Part shown: piece by piece, positions 26,411 through 37,470 of the stretch
Layout: every line of letters begins with the position of its first letter
Numbering within the stretch: position 1 is the first letter of the stretch
DNA from: Hydrogenophilales bacterium
Lineage (GTDB): Bacteria > Pseudomonadota > Gammaproteobacteria > Burkholderiales > Thiobacillaceae
Length of the DNA: 64,000 bases
Direction: 5' to 3'
Assembly (NCBI GenBank): GCA_016703155.1
Contig: JADJCP010000001.1
Location: 372,001-436,000 of the forward strand
Made by a program: the position numbers and the translations under genes
The notes under the pieces: generated by a model
What the model was told of the DNA's origin: nothing
Databases searched by the model: none
Seen by the model: the letters and a program-made list of their open reading frames with translations, nothing else

Positions 26411-26532
26411 CTCCCCCTTTGAAAAAGGGGGAATGAGGGGGATTTATCGGCCGTGGCCCACGCGCTTGCCGCAAAATCCCTGATAAAGCCCCTACCCTTC
26501 GGTACCCTAGCCCCCCTTTTTCAAAGGGGGGA
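26411..26532. repeat. C/G-tract palindromic element, intergenic copy
   Basis: Two arms, CTCCCCCTTTGAAAAAGGGG (from 26411) and CCCCCCTTTTTCAAAGGGGG (ending 26532), each palindromic, separated by about 70 bases. The same arms occur inside ygiQ (30081-30178) and, as one arm, inside mutL. The element fills most of the gap between lapD and xseA. Confidence 0.75.
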
Positions 26533-26568
26533 ACGTGCCATCCAGCGCCCACCCGGTACAATCACGCC

Positions 26569-27903
26569 ATGCTCGAAACCACCCCGGACGTCATCAGCGT
26601 CACCGAACTCAATCGCCTGGCGCGCTTCGCTGTCGAGCGTGCCTTGCCGATCCGCTGGGTGATCGGCGAAATTTCCAATCTGACACGCGCCCCTTCGGGC
26701 CACTGGTATTTCACCCTCAAGGATGCCAACGCCGCCGTGCGTTGCGCCATGTTCCGCAACCGCAACCAGTTCCTCGACTGGCGCCCGGAAAACGGCATGC
26801 AGGTGGAGGTGAAGGCCCAGGCGACGGTCTACGAGGCACGCGGCGAATTCCAGTTGAGCGTCGAGGCGATGCGCCGCGCCGGTCTGGGCGCGCTGTTCGA
26901 GGCCTTCGCCAAGCTCAAGGAGAAGCTTGAGCATGAAGGCCTGTTCGACGCGGCGCGAAAGCGGCCGCTGCCCGAGTTCCCCCGAACGATCGGCATCGTC
27001 ACCTCGGCCAAGGCCGCCGCGCTGCGCGATGTGCTCACGACGCTGAGGCACCGCTGGCCGAGCGCGGCGGTGGTGGTCTACCCAACCCTGGTGCAGGGCA
27101 AGGGCGCCGCCGAACAGATCGCCTTGGCTCTGGCCACGGCGGCGGCGCGTGCCGAATGCCAGGTGCTGCTCCTGGTGCGCGGCGGCGGCAGCATCGAGGA
27201 TTTGTGGGCTTTCAACGAAGAACCGGTAGCGCGCGCCATCGCCGCCAGCCCGATCCCGGTGGTCTCCGGTGTCGGCCACGAAACCGATTTCACCATCGCC
27301 GACTTTGTCGCCGACTTGCGCGCGCCGACGCCCACCGGCGCGGCGCAACTGGCCACACCGGATCGCGCCGAACTGGCCGAGCGCTTCGGCCATGTCGTGA
27401 GCCGGCTCGGCATGGCGCAGCGGCGCCGCCTCGACAGCCTGGCACAGCGCCTGGACAGCCTGACGCGCAACCTGCGCCACCCGTCGGCCATACTCGAGGC
27501 GCGGCACCAACACCTTGAACACCTGTCGCGGCGCCTGCGCATCAATTGCCTAAGCCGGCTGGATGGCCAGCGGCTGGCCCTGAAACGCGCCAGCGAACGG
27601 CTGCGATACGCCCGGCCCCGGCCCGAGGAATGGCGCCGAGAGGTCGGCGAACTGAACCAGCGTCTGGCGACCGCGCTCAACCATGCGCAGCGCCGCCGGG
27701 CCGACCGTCTGGCGGCACTCAATGCAAATCTGGCGCACCTCAACCCGGCGGCGATACTCGGCCGGGGCTACAGTCTGGTCCGGGATGAGGCCGGCGACAT
27801 CGTTCGCGACAGCGCCGTGCTGAAAACCGGCGATGCCCTGGAAATCACCTTGGCCCGGGGTGAGGTTTCAGCGCGTGACCGCGCAGCGCTGAAGAAACAC
27901 TGA
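26569..27903 (+). CDS. xseA: Exodeoxyribonuclease VII large subunit
   Basis: Protein of 444 residues, the normal XseA length. The N-terminal OB fold (about 10-105; 'WVIGEISNLTRAPSGHWYFT') is followed by the catalytic region with 'RTIGIVTSAKAAALRDVL', 'LLVRGGGSIEDLWAFN' and 'PVVSGVGHETDFTIADFVAD', then a long coiled coil (about 265-395) and the C-terminal 'ILGRGYSLV' motif. With XseB it degrades single-stranded DNA to oligonucleotides. XseB is not in the window. It is flanked by two repeat elements. Confidence 0.96.
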   Translation: MLETTPDVISVTELNRLARFAVERALPIRWVIGEISNLTRAPSGHWYFTLKDANAAVRCAMFRNRNQFLDWRPENGMQVEVKAQATVYEARGEFQLSVEAMRRAGLGALFEAFAKLKEKLEHEGLFDAARKRPLPEFPRTIGIVTSAKAAALRDVLTTLRHRWPSAAVVVYPTLVQGKGAAEQIALALATAAARAECQVLLLVRGGGSIEDLWAFNEEPVARAIAASPIPVVSGVGHETDFTIADFVADLRAPTPTGAAQLATPDRAELAERFGHVVSRLGMAQRRRLDSLAQRLDSLTRNLRHPSAILEARHQHLEHLSRRLRINCLSRLDGQRLALKRASERLRYARPRPEEWRREVGELNQRLATALNHAQRRRADRLAALNANLAHLNPAAILGRGYSLVRDEAGDIVRDSAVLKTGDALEITLARGEVSARDRAALKKH

Positions 27904-27916
27904 TTTTTTCGCTAAT

Positions 27917-28026
27917 TGTCATTGCGAGCGAAGCGCGGCAATCCAGTGCACGCTATAAATCAACAGCCTATGGATCGCCACGTCGCTGCGCGCCTCGCGA
28001 TGACGAATTCCTCAGCGTTTCCCTAA
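27917..28026 (+). repeat. Dispersed imperfect palindrome, copy B
   Basis: CATTGCGAGCGAAGCGCGGC at the left and a matching reversed arm (GGATCGCCACGTCGCTGCGC) at the right. It is the reverse-complement partner of 23126-23240 with only a few differences. The two copies bracket lapG-lapD-xseA. It lies between the ends of the convergent xseA and miaA genes and could terminate both. Confidence 0.75.
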
Positions 28027-28079
28027 GTCGATGGCCCTCACACGTCCCAGGCCAGCAGGCGCGGCGGTAGCCGCAACCA

Positions 28080-29018
28080 TCAAGCGGTCGCTACCGCCGC
28101 TTCGACAAACCCGCCTATCCTGCCGATCAGATCGGGCGCCATGCAGTCGAACTGCCGGGCGTCCGGCCAGCCGCGCAGCCAGGTCATCTGCCGTTTCGCG
28201 AGTTGCCGGGTGGCGGCGGCGCCGGTGTCGTAGAGTTGCTTCAGGGTGATCGCGCCATCGAGATATTGCCAGGTCTGGCGATAGCCGACGCAGCGCATCG
28301 AGGCCATATCCGGCGTCAACGGGTATTTCGCGCGCAGCCGGCGTACCTCGTCGACCAGGCCGGCATCGAGCATCATCCGGAAACGCTGGTTGATACGCTC
28401 GTGCAACCAGCCACGCTCGCCCGGCACCAGAGCGATCTCGATCATCCGCCAGGGAAGCGCGCCCGCGCCGCCACGATGCAGGGCCGACATCGGCTGGCCG
28501 CTGAGCAGGCAAACTTCCAGTGCCCGCTGAATGCGTTGCGCATCGTTGGGTTGTAGACGCGCCGCGGTCTTCGGGTCCAGTTCGGCAAGTTGCCGGTGCA
28601 GTGCCGGCCAGCCATCGCGTGCGGCGCGAGCGTCAAGATCGGCGCGCAACACCGGGTTGGCGGCGGGCAACTCGTCCAGACCGCCCTTCAGCGCCTTGAA
28701 GTAGAGCATGGTGCCGCCGACCAGCAAGGGAACGCGGCCGCGCGCGCCGATATCCGCCATAAGCGCCAGGGCATCGGCGCGAAAACGCCCGGCGGAATAA
28801 CTTTCAGTGGGATCGACCACGTTGATCAAGTGGTGCGGCGCCCGCGCCAGGGTGGCCGCATCCGGCTTGGCGGTGCCGATGTTCATGTCGCGATACACCA
28901 GCGCCGAATCGACGCTGACAATTTCCAGCGGAAAGCGCTGGCACAGCCAGACCGCCAGATCGGTCTTGCCGCTGGCGGTGGGGCCCATGAGGCTGACGCA
29001 AACCGGCAAAGCGTTCAT
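28080..29018 (-). CDS. miaA: tRNA dimethylallyltransferase
   Basis: Protein of 312 residues. It has the P-loop GPTASGKTDLA (about 12-22), 'SVDSALVYRDMNIGTAKP', 'PHHLINVVDPTESYSAGRF', 'LVGGTMLYFKAL' and 'GYRQTWQYL', all standard MiaA motifs. It adds a dimethylallyl group to A37 of tRNAs reading UNN codons. Its ATG overlaps the stop of a tiny upstream ORF (ATGA), and mutL lies further upstream on the same strand, a common pairing, here split by three genes. Confidence 0.96.
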   Translation of the reverse strand: MNALPVCVSLMGPTASGKTDLAVWLCQRFPLEIVSVDSALVYRDMNIGTAKPDAATLARAPHHLINVVDPTESYSAGRFRADALALMADIGARGRVPLLVGGTMLYFKALKGGLDELPAANPVLRADLDARAARDGWPALHRQLAELDPKTAARLQPNDAQRIQRALEVCLLSGQPMSALHRGGAGALPWRMIEIALVPGERGWLHERINQRFRMMLDAGLVDEVRRLRAKYPLTPDMASMRCVGYRQTWQYLDGAITLKQLYDTGAAATRQLAKRQMTWLRGWPDARQFDCMAPDLIGRIGGFVEAAVATA

Positions 29019-29146
29019 GCCTGCTCGCGCACCCGGCGGTTTTCCAGGTGATCGCGGAGTTCCTCGCGCTTTTGGGCCAGATCGGCCTCAAGCTCAACGT
29101 GCAGTTCGCGGATGCGCGCCATCAGTTCGTCGAGTTTCGGATTCAT
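29015..29146 (-). CDS. Small coiled-coil protein coupled to miaA
   Basis: Forty-three residues starting MNPKLDELMARIRELHVELE, highly charged and predicted to be one continuous helix. Its stop overlaps the miaA start by ATGA, which supports translation. Function is unknown. The longer open frame to 29203 is not used because its extra residues look non-coding. Confidence 0.55.
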   Translation of the reverse strand: MNPKLDELMARIRELHVELEADLAQKREELRDHLENRRVREQA

Positions 29147-29238
29147 TGCACCAGTCCCCATGTCTAAGCGTGCCATTAGCACCGCTAGCCGCGGCGACGT
29201 CAAGCCGGAAGCGGGAATCCGGCAGGTACAATAGCGCC

Positions 29239-31506
<2,268 letters not shown>

Positions 31507-31528
31507 AGCGGCCTTCAGGGGCGGGCCG

Positions 31529-31951
31529 TCAGTGGCTAAAAAAGACCGGCTTGCCGTTCTGGACACGTACCCGGTCACCAACGCCGAAGCCGGGTTGGCC
31601 ATAGAGGGTGAAGTGGCGCACCTCGCCGTAATCCATGCTGACGGACACCTTGTAGACCACCTTGCTCTTGGCGTTTTTCTCGATCTCGTTGCCGGCATAG
31701 GCACCGCCGGCAACGCCGACCACGGTCATCGCCGTCCTGCCCGAGCCGCCACCGAACTGATGACCCAGCGCGCCGCCGAGGATCCCGCCGGTGACCGCGC
31801 CGGCACCGCTGGCCTGGCCTTTGACTTTGACCTGCTTCACTGAGGTGACTTTGCCGCAGTTCTGGCAGGTGTCCGCGTAGACCGGGGCCGCCGACAGGGT
31901 CAAGCAGGCGGCGATCAAACCAATTCTGGAAATCAGGTTGCCAAAGTTCAT
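31529..31951 (-). CDS. Glycine-zipper 2TM-domain exported protein
   Basis: Protein of 140 residues. Signal peptide (1-27, ending VYA), then a short Cys-containing segment (TCQNCGK). A glycine-zipper 2TM domain follows (about 50-90; 'GAVTGGILGGALGHQFGGG', 'AGGAYAGNEIEKN'), then a C-terminal domain ending in 'RVRVQNGKPVFF'. Such proteins (SlyB/Rick_17kDa relatives) sit in the envelope. The ATG at 31951 is preferred over 31957 because AAGGAG then has a 6-base spacer. It converges on ygiQ. Confidence 0.82.
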   Translation of the reverse strand: MNFGNLISRIGLIAACLTLSAAPVYADTCQNCGKVTSVKQVKVKGQASGAGAVTGGILGGALGHQFGGGSGRTAMTVVGVAGGAYAGNEIEKNAKSKVVYKVSVSMDYGEVRHFTLYGQPGFGVGDRVRVQNGKPVFFSH

Positions 31952-32012
31952 CTCCATCTCCTTGATTTAGTACAGCGATTTCATTCTATCCCGCATTCTG
32001 CCTTTGAGCGAT

Positions 32013-32402
32013 TCAGACATACGATTTCTGTTCCTTGCGCCGCCCCGGCTGCTTTTTCAGGATGATGACACCCTTGATCGTCGCTTTCAGGTCGTCGACC
32101 GGGATGTTCGGATAGGTCGGATTGAGCGGCTTGAGCATCCAGCCGTCGTCGTGTTGCACCAGTTGCCGGAAGATGTATTCCTCGTTGGCCCAGGCGATGA
32201 CGTAGGAACCGTCCCTGGCGAGGCCCTCCGGCTCGACGACGATGATCTCGCCCTCGGCGAACTCGGGCAGCATGGAATCGCCCAGCACCATCAGGGCATA
32301 GGGCTCGCCGCTGGAACAGGCCGAGGTGGCCAGATCCTCCTCGGTGGGCGCCTCGGGCGCGGGGCGGACGGGAATGTTGATCGGTTTGCCTTGAGCCATC
32401 AT
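32013..32402 (-). CDS. S24/LexA-like peptidase-fold protein without DNA-binding domain
   Basis: Protein of 129 residues consisting only of the S24 C-terminal fold. The nucleophile loop is conserved (VLGDSMLPEF, Ser43). The position of the LexA/UmuD catalytic lysine (VKRL) reads FRQL, with Arg in place of Lys, so self-cleavage is doubtful. No helix-turn-helix is present. The start overlaps the mutL stop (ATGATG with GAGAGGA upstream); 32399 is the alternative start. The role is unknown; translational coupling to mutL hints at DNA repair or stress response. Confidence 0.8.
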   Translation of the reverse strand: MMAQGKPINIPVRPAPEAPTEEDLATSACSSGEPYALMVLGDSMLPEFAEGEIIVVEPEGLARDGSYVIAWANEEYIFRQLVQHDDGWMLKPLNPTYPNIPVDDLKATIKGVIILKKQPGRRKEQKSYV

Positions 32403-34239
32403 TGTCCTCTCATGAAGTGTCGGTCCAGGTCGGCCAGGGTCATCTGGAACCAGGTGGGCCGGCCGTGGTTGCATTGATCGGCGCGCAGAGTCTGCTCCAT
32501 GTCGCGCAGCAGGGCGTTCATCTCCGGCACGGTCAGGCGCCGGTTGGCGCGTACCGCGCCGTGGCAGGCCAGGCTCGCCAGGAGTTCGTTGCGGTGCGCC
32601 GCCAGGGCCTCGCTGGCACCGAACTCGCGCATGTCCTTGAGCAGTTCGCGCACCAGATGTTCGGCATCGGCCTGCGCCAGCAGCGCGGGGAGCGCGCGCA
32701 GCGCCAGATGCGTCGGCGATACCGGGGCGATCTCGAAGCCCATGGCGGCAAGCGTCGCGGCGTTTTCCTCGACGGCGCCCATCTCCAGAGCCGTCGCCGC
32801 GAACACCAGCGGAATCAGCAAGGGCTGGGAGGCGACCGAGCGGGCGTCCATGTCGGCCTTGAGACGTTCGTAGACGATGCGCTCGTGGGCGGCGTGCATG
32901 TCGACGACGATCAGGCCGTGGGCGTTTTCGGCGAGGATGTAGATGCCACTAGGTTGGGCGAGGGGCGTAGCCGAGGGGGGAAGGTCATTGGGCGCGGCAA
33001 GGACATCTGGCGCCGTAGAAATCCCCCAGCCCCCTTTTTCAAAGGGGGGGTGTCGTCAGCCAAGGCATTGCTGACCATCTGGTAATAGGCGGCCGGTTCG
33101 GCGGCGCGCAGGGGCATGCGCGTCTGGCCCCAGGCCGGTGCACCCGCGTGGCCACCCCCGCTAGCTTCATTCCCGCGAAAGCGGGAATCCAGCCCCTCAA
33201 ACCGGCCCCCGGCTGGCACGGGACTGACGCCCGCTTCCGCCTCCGGCCCGCCGCGCTGCCGTCCCAGGGCCTGCTGCAAGGCATGAAAGACAAACTGATG
33301 CACCGCCTGGCCCTGGCGGAAACGCACCTCGGTCTTGGCCGGGTGGACGTTGACGTCGACGCCCTCGGGCGGCAGTTCCAGGAACAGGGCATAGGCCGGG
33401 AAGCGCTGGTGATGCAGGACATCGCGATAGGCCTCGCGCACCGCGTGGTTGAGCAGCTTGTCGCGCACGAAACGGCCATTGACGTAGAGGTACTGGCTGT
33501 CGGCGCCGGCGCGGCTGTAGGCCGGCAGGGACAGCATGCCGGACAGGCGCAGGTCGCCGGCGGGGGCATCGAGGCTGCGCGCCGCCTGGCCGAACGCCTC
33601 GCCGAGCAGCGCCAGGATGCGCGCCGCGCCGTCCTGTGCCGGGACGCGCCAGACCACCTTGGCGTTGTGACGCAGTTCGAAGGCCGTCTCGGGATGTGCC
33701 AGCGCCAGGCGGCGCAGGGCTTCCTCGCAGTGGCCGTATTCGGTGGCCGGGGTCTTCAGGAATTTGCGCCGCGCCGGGGTGTTGAAGAACAGGTCGCGCA
33801 CCTCGACCACCGTGCCCCTGGCCAGAGCGGCGGGCTCGGGCGGCTGTGCCCGGCCATCCTGGGCGGCGATTACCCAGGCATGCGCCTCACCGGACGCCCG
33901 GCTGGTCAAGGTCAGACGGGCCACGGCGGCAATGCTCGCCAGCGCCTCGCCGCGAAACCCCAGACTGGCGACCCGCTCCAGTTCTTCCAGACTGCCGATC
34001 TTGCTGGTGGCGTGGCGCGCCAGGGCCAGCGGCAGATCGTCAGGCGCGATGCCGGCGCCATCGTCGGCGACACGCAACAGGCGGATACCGCCCTCCTCCA
34101 GATCGACACGAACCTCGCCCGCGCCGGCATCCAGGCTGTTCTCGACGATCTCCTTGAGCGCGGCCGCGGGACGCTCGATGACCTCGCCAGCGGCGATCTG
34201 GGAGATGAGCAGATCAGGTAGTAGATGTATTCCGGACAT
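32399..34239 (-). CDS. mutL: DNA mismatch repair protein MutL (frame broken in a C7 tract)
   Basis: About 613 residues if corrected. The N-terminal GHKL ATPase shows 'IAAGEVIERPAAALKEIVENS', 'DDGAGI' and 'TSKI..L..L..V.SLGFRGEAL'. The C-terminal dimerisation/endonuclease domain carries VVDMHAAHERIVYE, matching the DQHA(x)2E(x)4E metal site. The two frames meet at the seven-G run (plus strand 33044-33050). One extra base gives 'DDTPPFEKGGWGIST' and continuous coding. The run belongs to an arm of the C/G palindromic element in the interdomain linker. The downstream frame ends at 32399, overlapping the S24 gene. Confidence 0.88.
33021..33050. repeat. Half copy of the C/G-tract element inside mutL
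   Basis: ATCCCCCAGCCCCCTTTTTC followed by AAAGGGGGGG. It is one arm of the element seen at 26411 and 30081, located in the MutL linker region and containing the frame break. Confidence 0.7.
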
Positions 34240-34327
34240 GACTCAGTTTACCAGCCAGAGCGCGTCACAAAGCCTTCATGCGACGTGGGTAATATGCATC
34301 GATACCGCCATGAGCCACAGGGCATTA

Positions 34328-34462
34328 ATGAAAACCACCCTCCTGGAAAAAGCCATCACCGTGCTGATCGCCCTGATCCTGACCTTCATCCTGTTCAGTG
34401 ATGATGATCTCGCATCGCCCCGGGACACCACGATGGCCGGGCTACAACACACGCGGCGCTAA
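34328..34462 (+). CDS. Possible small single-pass membrane protein
   Basis: Forty-four codons starting MKTTLLEKAITVLIALILTF, with one hydrophobic helix (residues about 9-24) followed by an acidic and polar tail. The alternative ATG is at 34310. There is no convincing ribosome binding site and no recognised family. It fills the gap between divergent mutL and the 5'-nucleotidase gene. Confidence 0.35.
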   Translation: MKTTLLEKAITVLIALILTFILFSDDDLASPRDTTMAGLQHTRR

Positions 34463-34539
34463 ACGACACCGGTTTCTCCATGTTTCAGGGCCGAAGCGAT
34501 GGGCTATAGTTCCACTGCTCCCACATTTCCAGTGACATC

Positions 34540-36387
34540 ATGGCCATCAACCGCTTTCGCCAGTTTTGTGCGGCATTCTGCCTGACCTGCACGATTTTTT
34601 CCGTCACCGCGACAGCCGCGACCTACCCGCCGCTCGAACTCAGCATCGCCCACCTCAACGACCATCATTCCAACCTCACGCCCTTCAAGGACTTCGACCT
34701 GAAGATCGACGGTATCCCGACACGCGTCGAGGCCGGCGGCATGGCGCGCACGGCAGCGCAATTGCGCGCCCTGGACGGCACGCCCAACCTGCTCAAGCTG
34801 CATGCCGGCGACGCCACCACCGGCACCCTGTTCCATACCCTGTTCAAGGGCGAAGCCGACGCGGCGCTGATGAAGACCATCTGCTTCGACGCCATGTCGC
34901 TCGGCAATCACGAATTCGATGGCAGCGACGTCGAGCTGCGCCGCTTCCTCGACTTCATGCGCCAGGGCAGCTGCTACACCCCCGTGCTCTCGGCCAACGT
35001 CGAACCCCAGATCGGCTCGCCCCTGGCGCCCCTGCATCGCGGCGACTACCTGCAACCCACCATGGTGAAATGGATCGGCGGGGTACCCGTGGGCATCATC
35101 GGCATCGTCGTGCGCGGCAAGACCCAGGATTCGTCGCGGCCTCTGGCGAGTACCCGTTTCCTCGACGAAGCCGAGACGGCGCAGCGCTACGTCGACGAAC
35201 TGAAGCGCAGCGGTGTGCGCCATGTCGTACTGCTTACCCACCACGGCTACGAGGCCGACCTCGCCCTGGCCGCCAAACTGACCGATGTCGATGTCATCAT
35301 CGGTGGCGACTCGCATACCCTGCTCGGCGACTTCGCCGCCTATGGCCTGGCCGCCGCCGGCCCCTACCCGACGCGCGTCAGGAACAAGGACGGCGACCCC
35401 GTTTGCGTCGGCCAGGCCTGGGAATACAACAAGGTCGTCGGCCTCATGAACATCCGCTTCGATGCCCAGGGCCGGGTCGCCGACTGCGGCGGACAGGCCA
35501 CCCTGCAGATCGGCGAGAGCTTCAGCCGCGCCGACGCCGCCGGCAAGTACGCGCCGGTCGACGACGCCACACGCCAGGGCATCCTCGCCGCGCTGGCCGC
35601 GCGCCCCGGTGTCAAGGTCGTGGCCCCCGAGCCGATGGCCCAGGCCGAGGTCGAGCGCTACGCCGGCCTCATGGAAAAACTCACCAAGCGCGTCATCGGT
35701 GCCACCACCGACGCCCTCTGCCTGGTGCGCATCCCCGGCGAGGAAGCCGGCCGAGGCAGCGGCATCGCCGGCTGCGAGGGCGCCAACCTCAAGGCGCGCG
35801 GCAGCGACATCGCCCAGGTGGTCGCCGAGGCCTTCCTGGCCGGCAGCAAGCGCGCCGACTTCGCCCTGCAGAACGCCGGCGGCGTGCGCATCTCATTGCC
35901 CGCCGGGCCGATCAGCTTCGAAAGCGCCAACAAGGTCCTGCCCTTCGCCAACGTCCTGATCGAGATGCCGGTCACCGGCGCCCAGATCGTCGCCACCCTG
36001 GAAGACGCCGTCGCCAACCACCTCGACAAGGGCGGCTCCACCGGCGGCCACCCCTACATGGCCGGTGCGCGCTGGGACCTCGACCTGAGCAAACCGCGCG
36101 GCCAGGGCTTCGCCAACGTCCAGATACGCGACCGCAAGACCGGCGTCTGGTCAACCATCGACCCCGCGCACACCTACACCCTGGTCACCAACGACTTCCT
36201 CGCCAGCGGCAAGGAAGGCTACACCACGCTGGGAGCGATCTACGCCACTGGCAATATCGTCAACACCTACCTGCTCTACACCCAGACCTTCGTCGACTAC
36301 GTCCAGGCCAAGGGCAGCGTGGCACGACCGTCGGCCGAGGACTACAGTCACCAGCGTGTCACCACCGCCGACGGCCGTAAGCTCTGA
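34540..36387 (+). CDS. Periplasmic 5'-nucleotidase (UshA/NadN-type metallophosphatase)
   Basis: Protein of 615 residues with a signal peptide (1-27, ending TATA). The metallophosphatase domain (about 30-330) shows 'SIAHLNDHHSNL', 'LHAGDATTGT', 'SLGNHEFDGSD', 'LLTHHGYEADL' and 'GGDSHTLLG', covering the dinuclear metal ligands. The C-terminal 5'-nucleotidase domain (about 375-590) has 'NAGGVRISLPAGPISFESAN' and 'FLASGKEGYTT'. It should dephosphorylate extracellular nucleotides or split NAD. The methyltransferase gene begins 2 bases after its stop. Confidence 0.92.
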   Translation: MAINRFRQFCAAFCLTCTIFSVTATAATYPPLELSIAHLNDHHSNLTPFKDFDLKIDGIPTRVEAGGMARTAAQLRALDGTPNLLKLHAGDATTGTLFHTLFKGEADAALMKTICFDAMSLGNHEFDGSDVELRRFLDFMRQGSCYTPVLSANVEPQIGSPLAPLHRGDYLQPTMVKWIGGVPVGIIGIVVRGKTQDSSRPLASTRFLDEAETAQRYVDELKRSGVRHVVLLTHHGYEADLALAAKLTDVDVIIGGDSHTLLGDFAAYGLAAAGPYPTRVRNKDGDPVCVGQAWEYNKVVGLMNIRFDAQGRVADCGGQATLQIGESFSRADAAGKYAPVDDATRQGILAALAARPGVKVVAPEPMAQAEVERYAGLMEKLTKRVIGATTDALCLVRIPGEEAGRGSGIAGCEGANLKARGSDIAQVVAEAFLAGSKRADFALQNAGGVRISLPAGPISFESANKVLPFANVLIEMPVTGAQIVATLEDAVANHLDKGGSTGGHPYMAGARWDLDLSKPRGQGFANVQIRDRKTGVWSTIDPAHTYTLVTNDFLASGKEGYTTLGAIYATGNIVNTYLLYTQTFVDYVQAKGSVARPSAEDYSHQRVTTADGRKL

Positions 36388-36389
36388 GC

Positions 36390-36974
36390 ATGTGGGACCA
36401 ACGCTACGCCGCCGATGAATACGTCTATGGCACCCGACCGAATGACTTCCTCGCCTCGGTCGTCGACCGGCTGCCAATGGGCCGTGTGCTCTGTCTAGCC
36501 GAGGGCGAAGGCCGCAACGCCGTCTTCCTCGCCGAACAGGGCTTCGAAGTCACCGCCGTCGACAGCTCCGCAGTCGGCCTGGCCAAGGCGCGCAAACTCG
36601 CCGGCCAGCGCGGCGTGCACATCGAAACCGTTATCGCCGACCTGACGCACTATGAGATCGTGCCGGAAAGCAGGGACGTCCTCGTCGCCATCTACTGCCA
36701 CCTCCCCCCGCCCCTGCGCCGCGCCGTCCACGCCCAAGCCGTCGCCGGCCTGCGCCCTGGCGGTGCCTTCGTCCTGGAGGCCTACACCCCGGCGCAACTC
36801 CAGCACGGCACCGGCGGCCCGCCGGTGGTGGAACTGATGATGACGCTGGATGGACTGCGCGATGAACTCGCCGGGCTGCATTTCGAGCACGCGCTTGAAA
36901 CCGAACGGGACATCCAGGAAGGCCGATTCCACGCCGGTGTGGGCGCGGTGGTGCAGGTGTTGGCGTACAAATAA
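36390..36974 (+). CDS. Class I SAM-dependent methyltransferase (TehB-like)
   Basis: Protein of 194 residues. Motif I 'VLCLAEGEGRNAVFLAEQG' (about 30-50), the acidic residue after strand 2 'VTAVDSS', and 'LRPGGAFVLEAY' (post-II). It resembles the small TehB/thiopurine-type methyltransferases, but the substrate cannot be inferred. It begins 2 bases after the nucleotidase stop, so it is co-transcribed. Confidence 0.85.
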   Translation: MWDQRYAADEYVYGTRPNDFLASVVDRLPMGRVLCLAEGEGRNAVFLAEQGFEVTAVDSSAVGLAKARKLAGQRGVHIETVIADLTHYEIVPESRDVLVAIYCHLPPPLRRAVHAQAVAGLRPGGAFVLEAYTPAQLQHGTGGPPVVELMMTLDGLRDELAGLHFEHALETERDIQEGRFHAGVGAVVQVLAYK

Positions 36975-37078
36975 TCCCCGCGAAGGGGTCACGGTATTCT
37001 GAAATACCGTCCGTGCGCGGGCTTGCATTCCGCCAACGACGCGCGCAATCTTGCCCAAAACACAGGGAGCGCATCGAC

Positions 37079-37177
37079 ATGCCCACAATCAACCAGTTCT
37101 TCGACAGCATCATTCGAATGCTCTGGCGGGAGGCACAAGAATCTTGCTACACGGAATCTGTGTATCACCGATATTAG
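37079..37177 (+). pseudogene. DUF4160 N-terminal remnant
   Basis: Thirty-two codons. The first part, MPTINQFFDSIIRMLWRE, matches the start of DUF4160 proteins (MPT...FF.....M.W.EH..PHFHA). The HAPPHFHA core is missing, and unrelated sequence follows to a stop. GGGAG lies about 8 bases upstream. DUF4160 genes are usually partnered with DUF2442 in toxin-antitoxin-like pairs; no partner remains. The break falls just before the cassette-like gene at 37192. Confidence 0.5.
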
Positions 37178-37191
37178 AGTGCACGATCGCT

Positions 37192-37470
37192 ATGCCGATA
37201 CCTAAAGACAAACACGGTCGCCCTGTAGTTGTGGGTTCGCGAGTCAGGCTTCTTGAGCTATCCCCCTCATTCTTGGAATCGTTGCCAAAAGAAGAAATTG
37301 AAGATGTGCTCTCAATGATTGGAGAGGTGTTTGAAGTGTACAAAATAGATGAGTACGGCTCTCCTTGGATTGAGAAAGGCTGGCATTTCCCAGAAGACGG
37401 TAAGTACAGCAGTCATTCCATAGCGCTCGATTCAAACGAAATGGAATTGGTCGATGACAAAGCACTCTAA
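37192..37470 (+). CDS. Hypothetical protein, possible integron cassette gene
   Basis: Protein of 92 residues starting MPIPKDKHGRPVVVGSRVRL. It is rich in Glu, Ser and Leu, with codon use clearly more AT-rich than its neighbours. Residues 10-50 suggest a small beta barrel (KOW/SH3-like; 'VVVGSRVRLLELSPS'), but no family is assigned. The stop codon lies inside the R'' end of an attC-like site, as in integron gene cassettes. The ATG at 37192 is chosen because the longer frame reads through the DUF4160 remnant. Confidence 0.6.
   Translation: MPIPKDKHGRPVVVGSRVRLLELSPSFLESLPKEEIEDVLSMIGEVFEVYKIDEYGSPWIEKGWHFPEDGKYSSHSIALDSNEMELVDDKAL

Noticed and set aside
31507..31528. Short GC hairpin between ygiQ and the glycine-zipper gene as a terminator
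   Set aside because: The stem is only about five bases with no T run, too weak to report.
34566..36380. Open frame of 604 codons overlapping the 5'-nucleotidase gene in another frame
   Set aside because: Its translation is Arg/Pro-rich low-complexity text typical of a GC-rich shadow frame, and the overlapping frame encodes a clear metallophosphatase.
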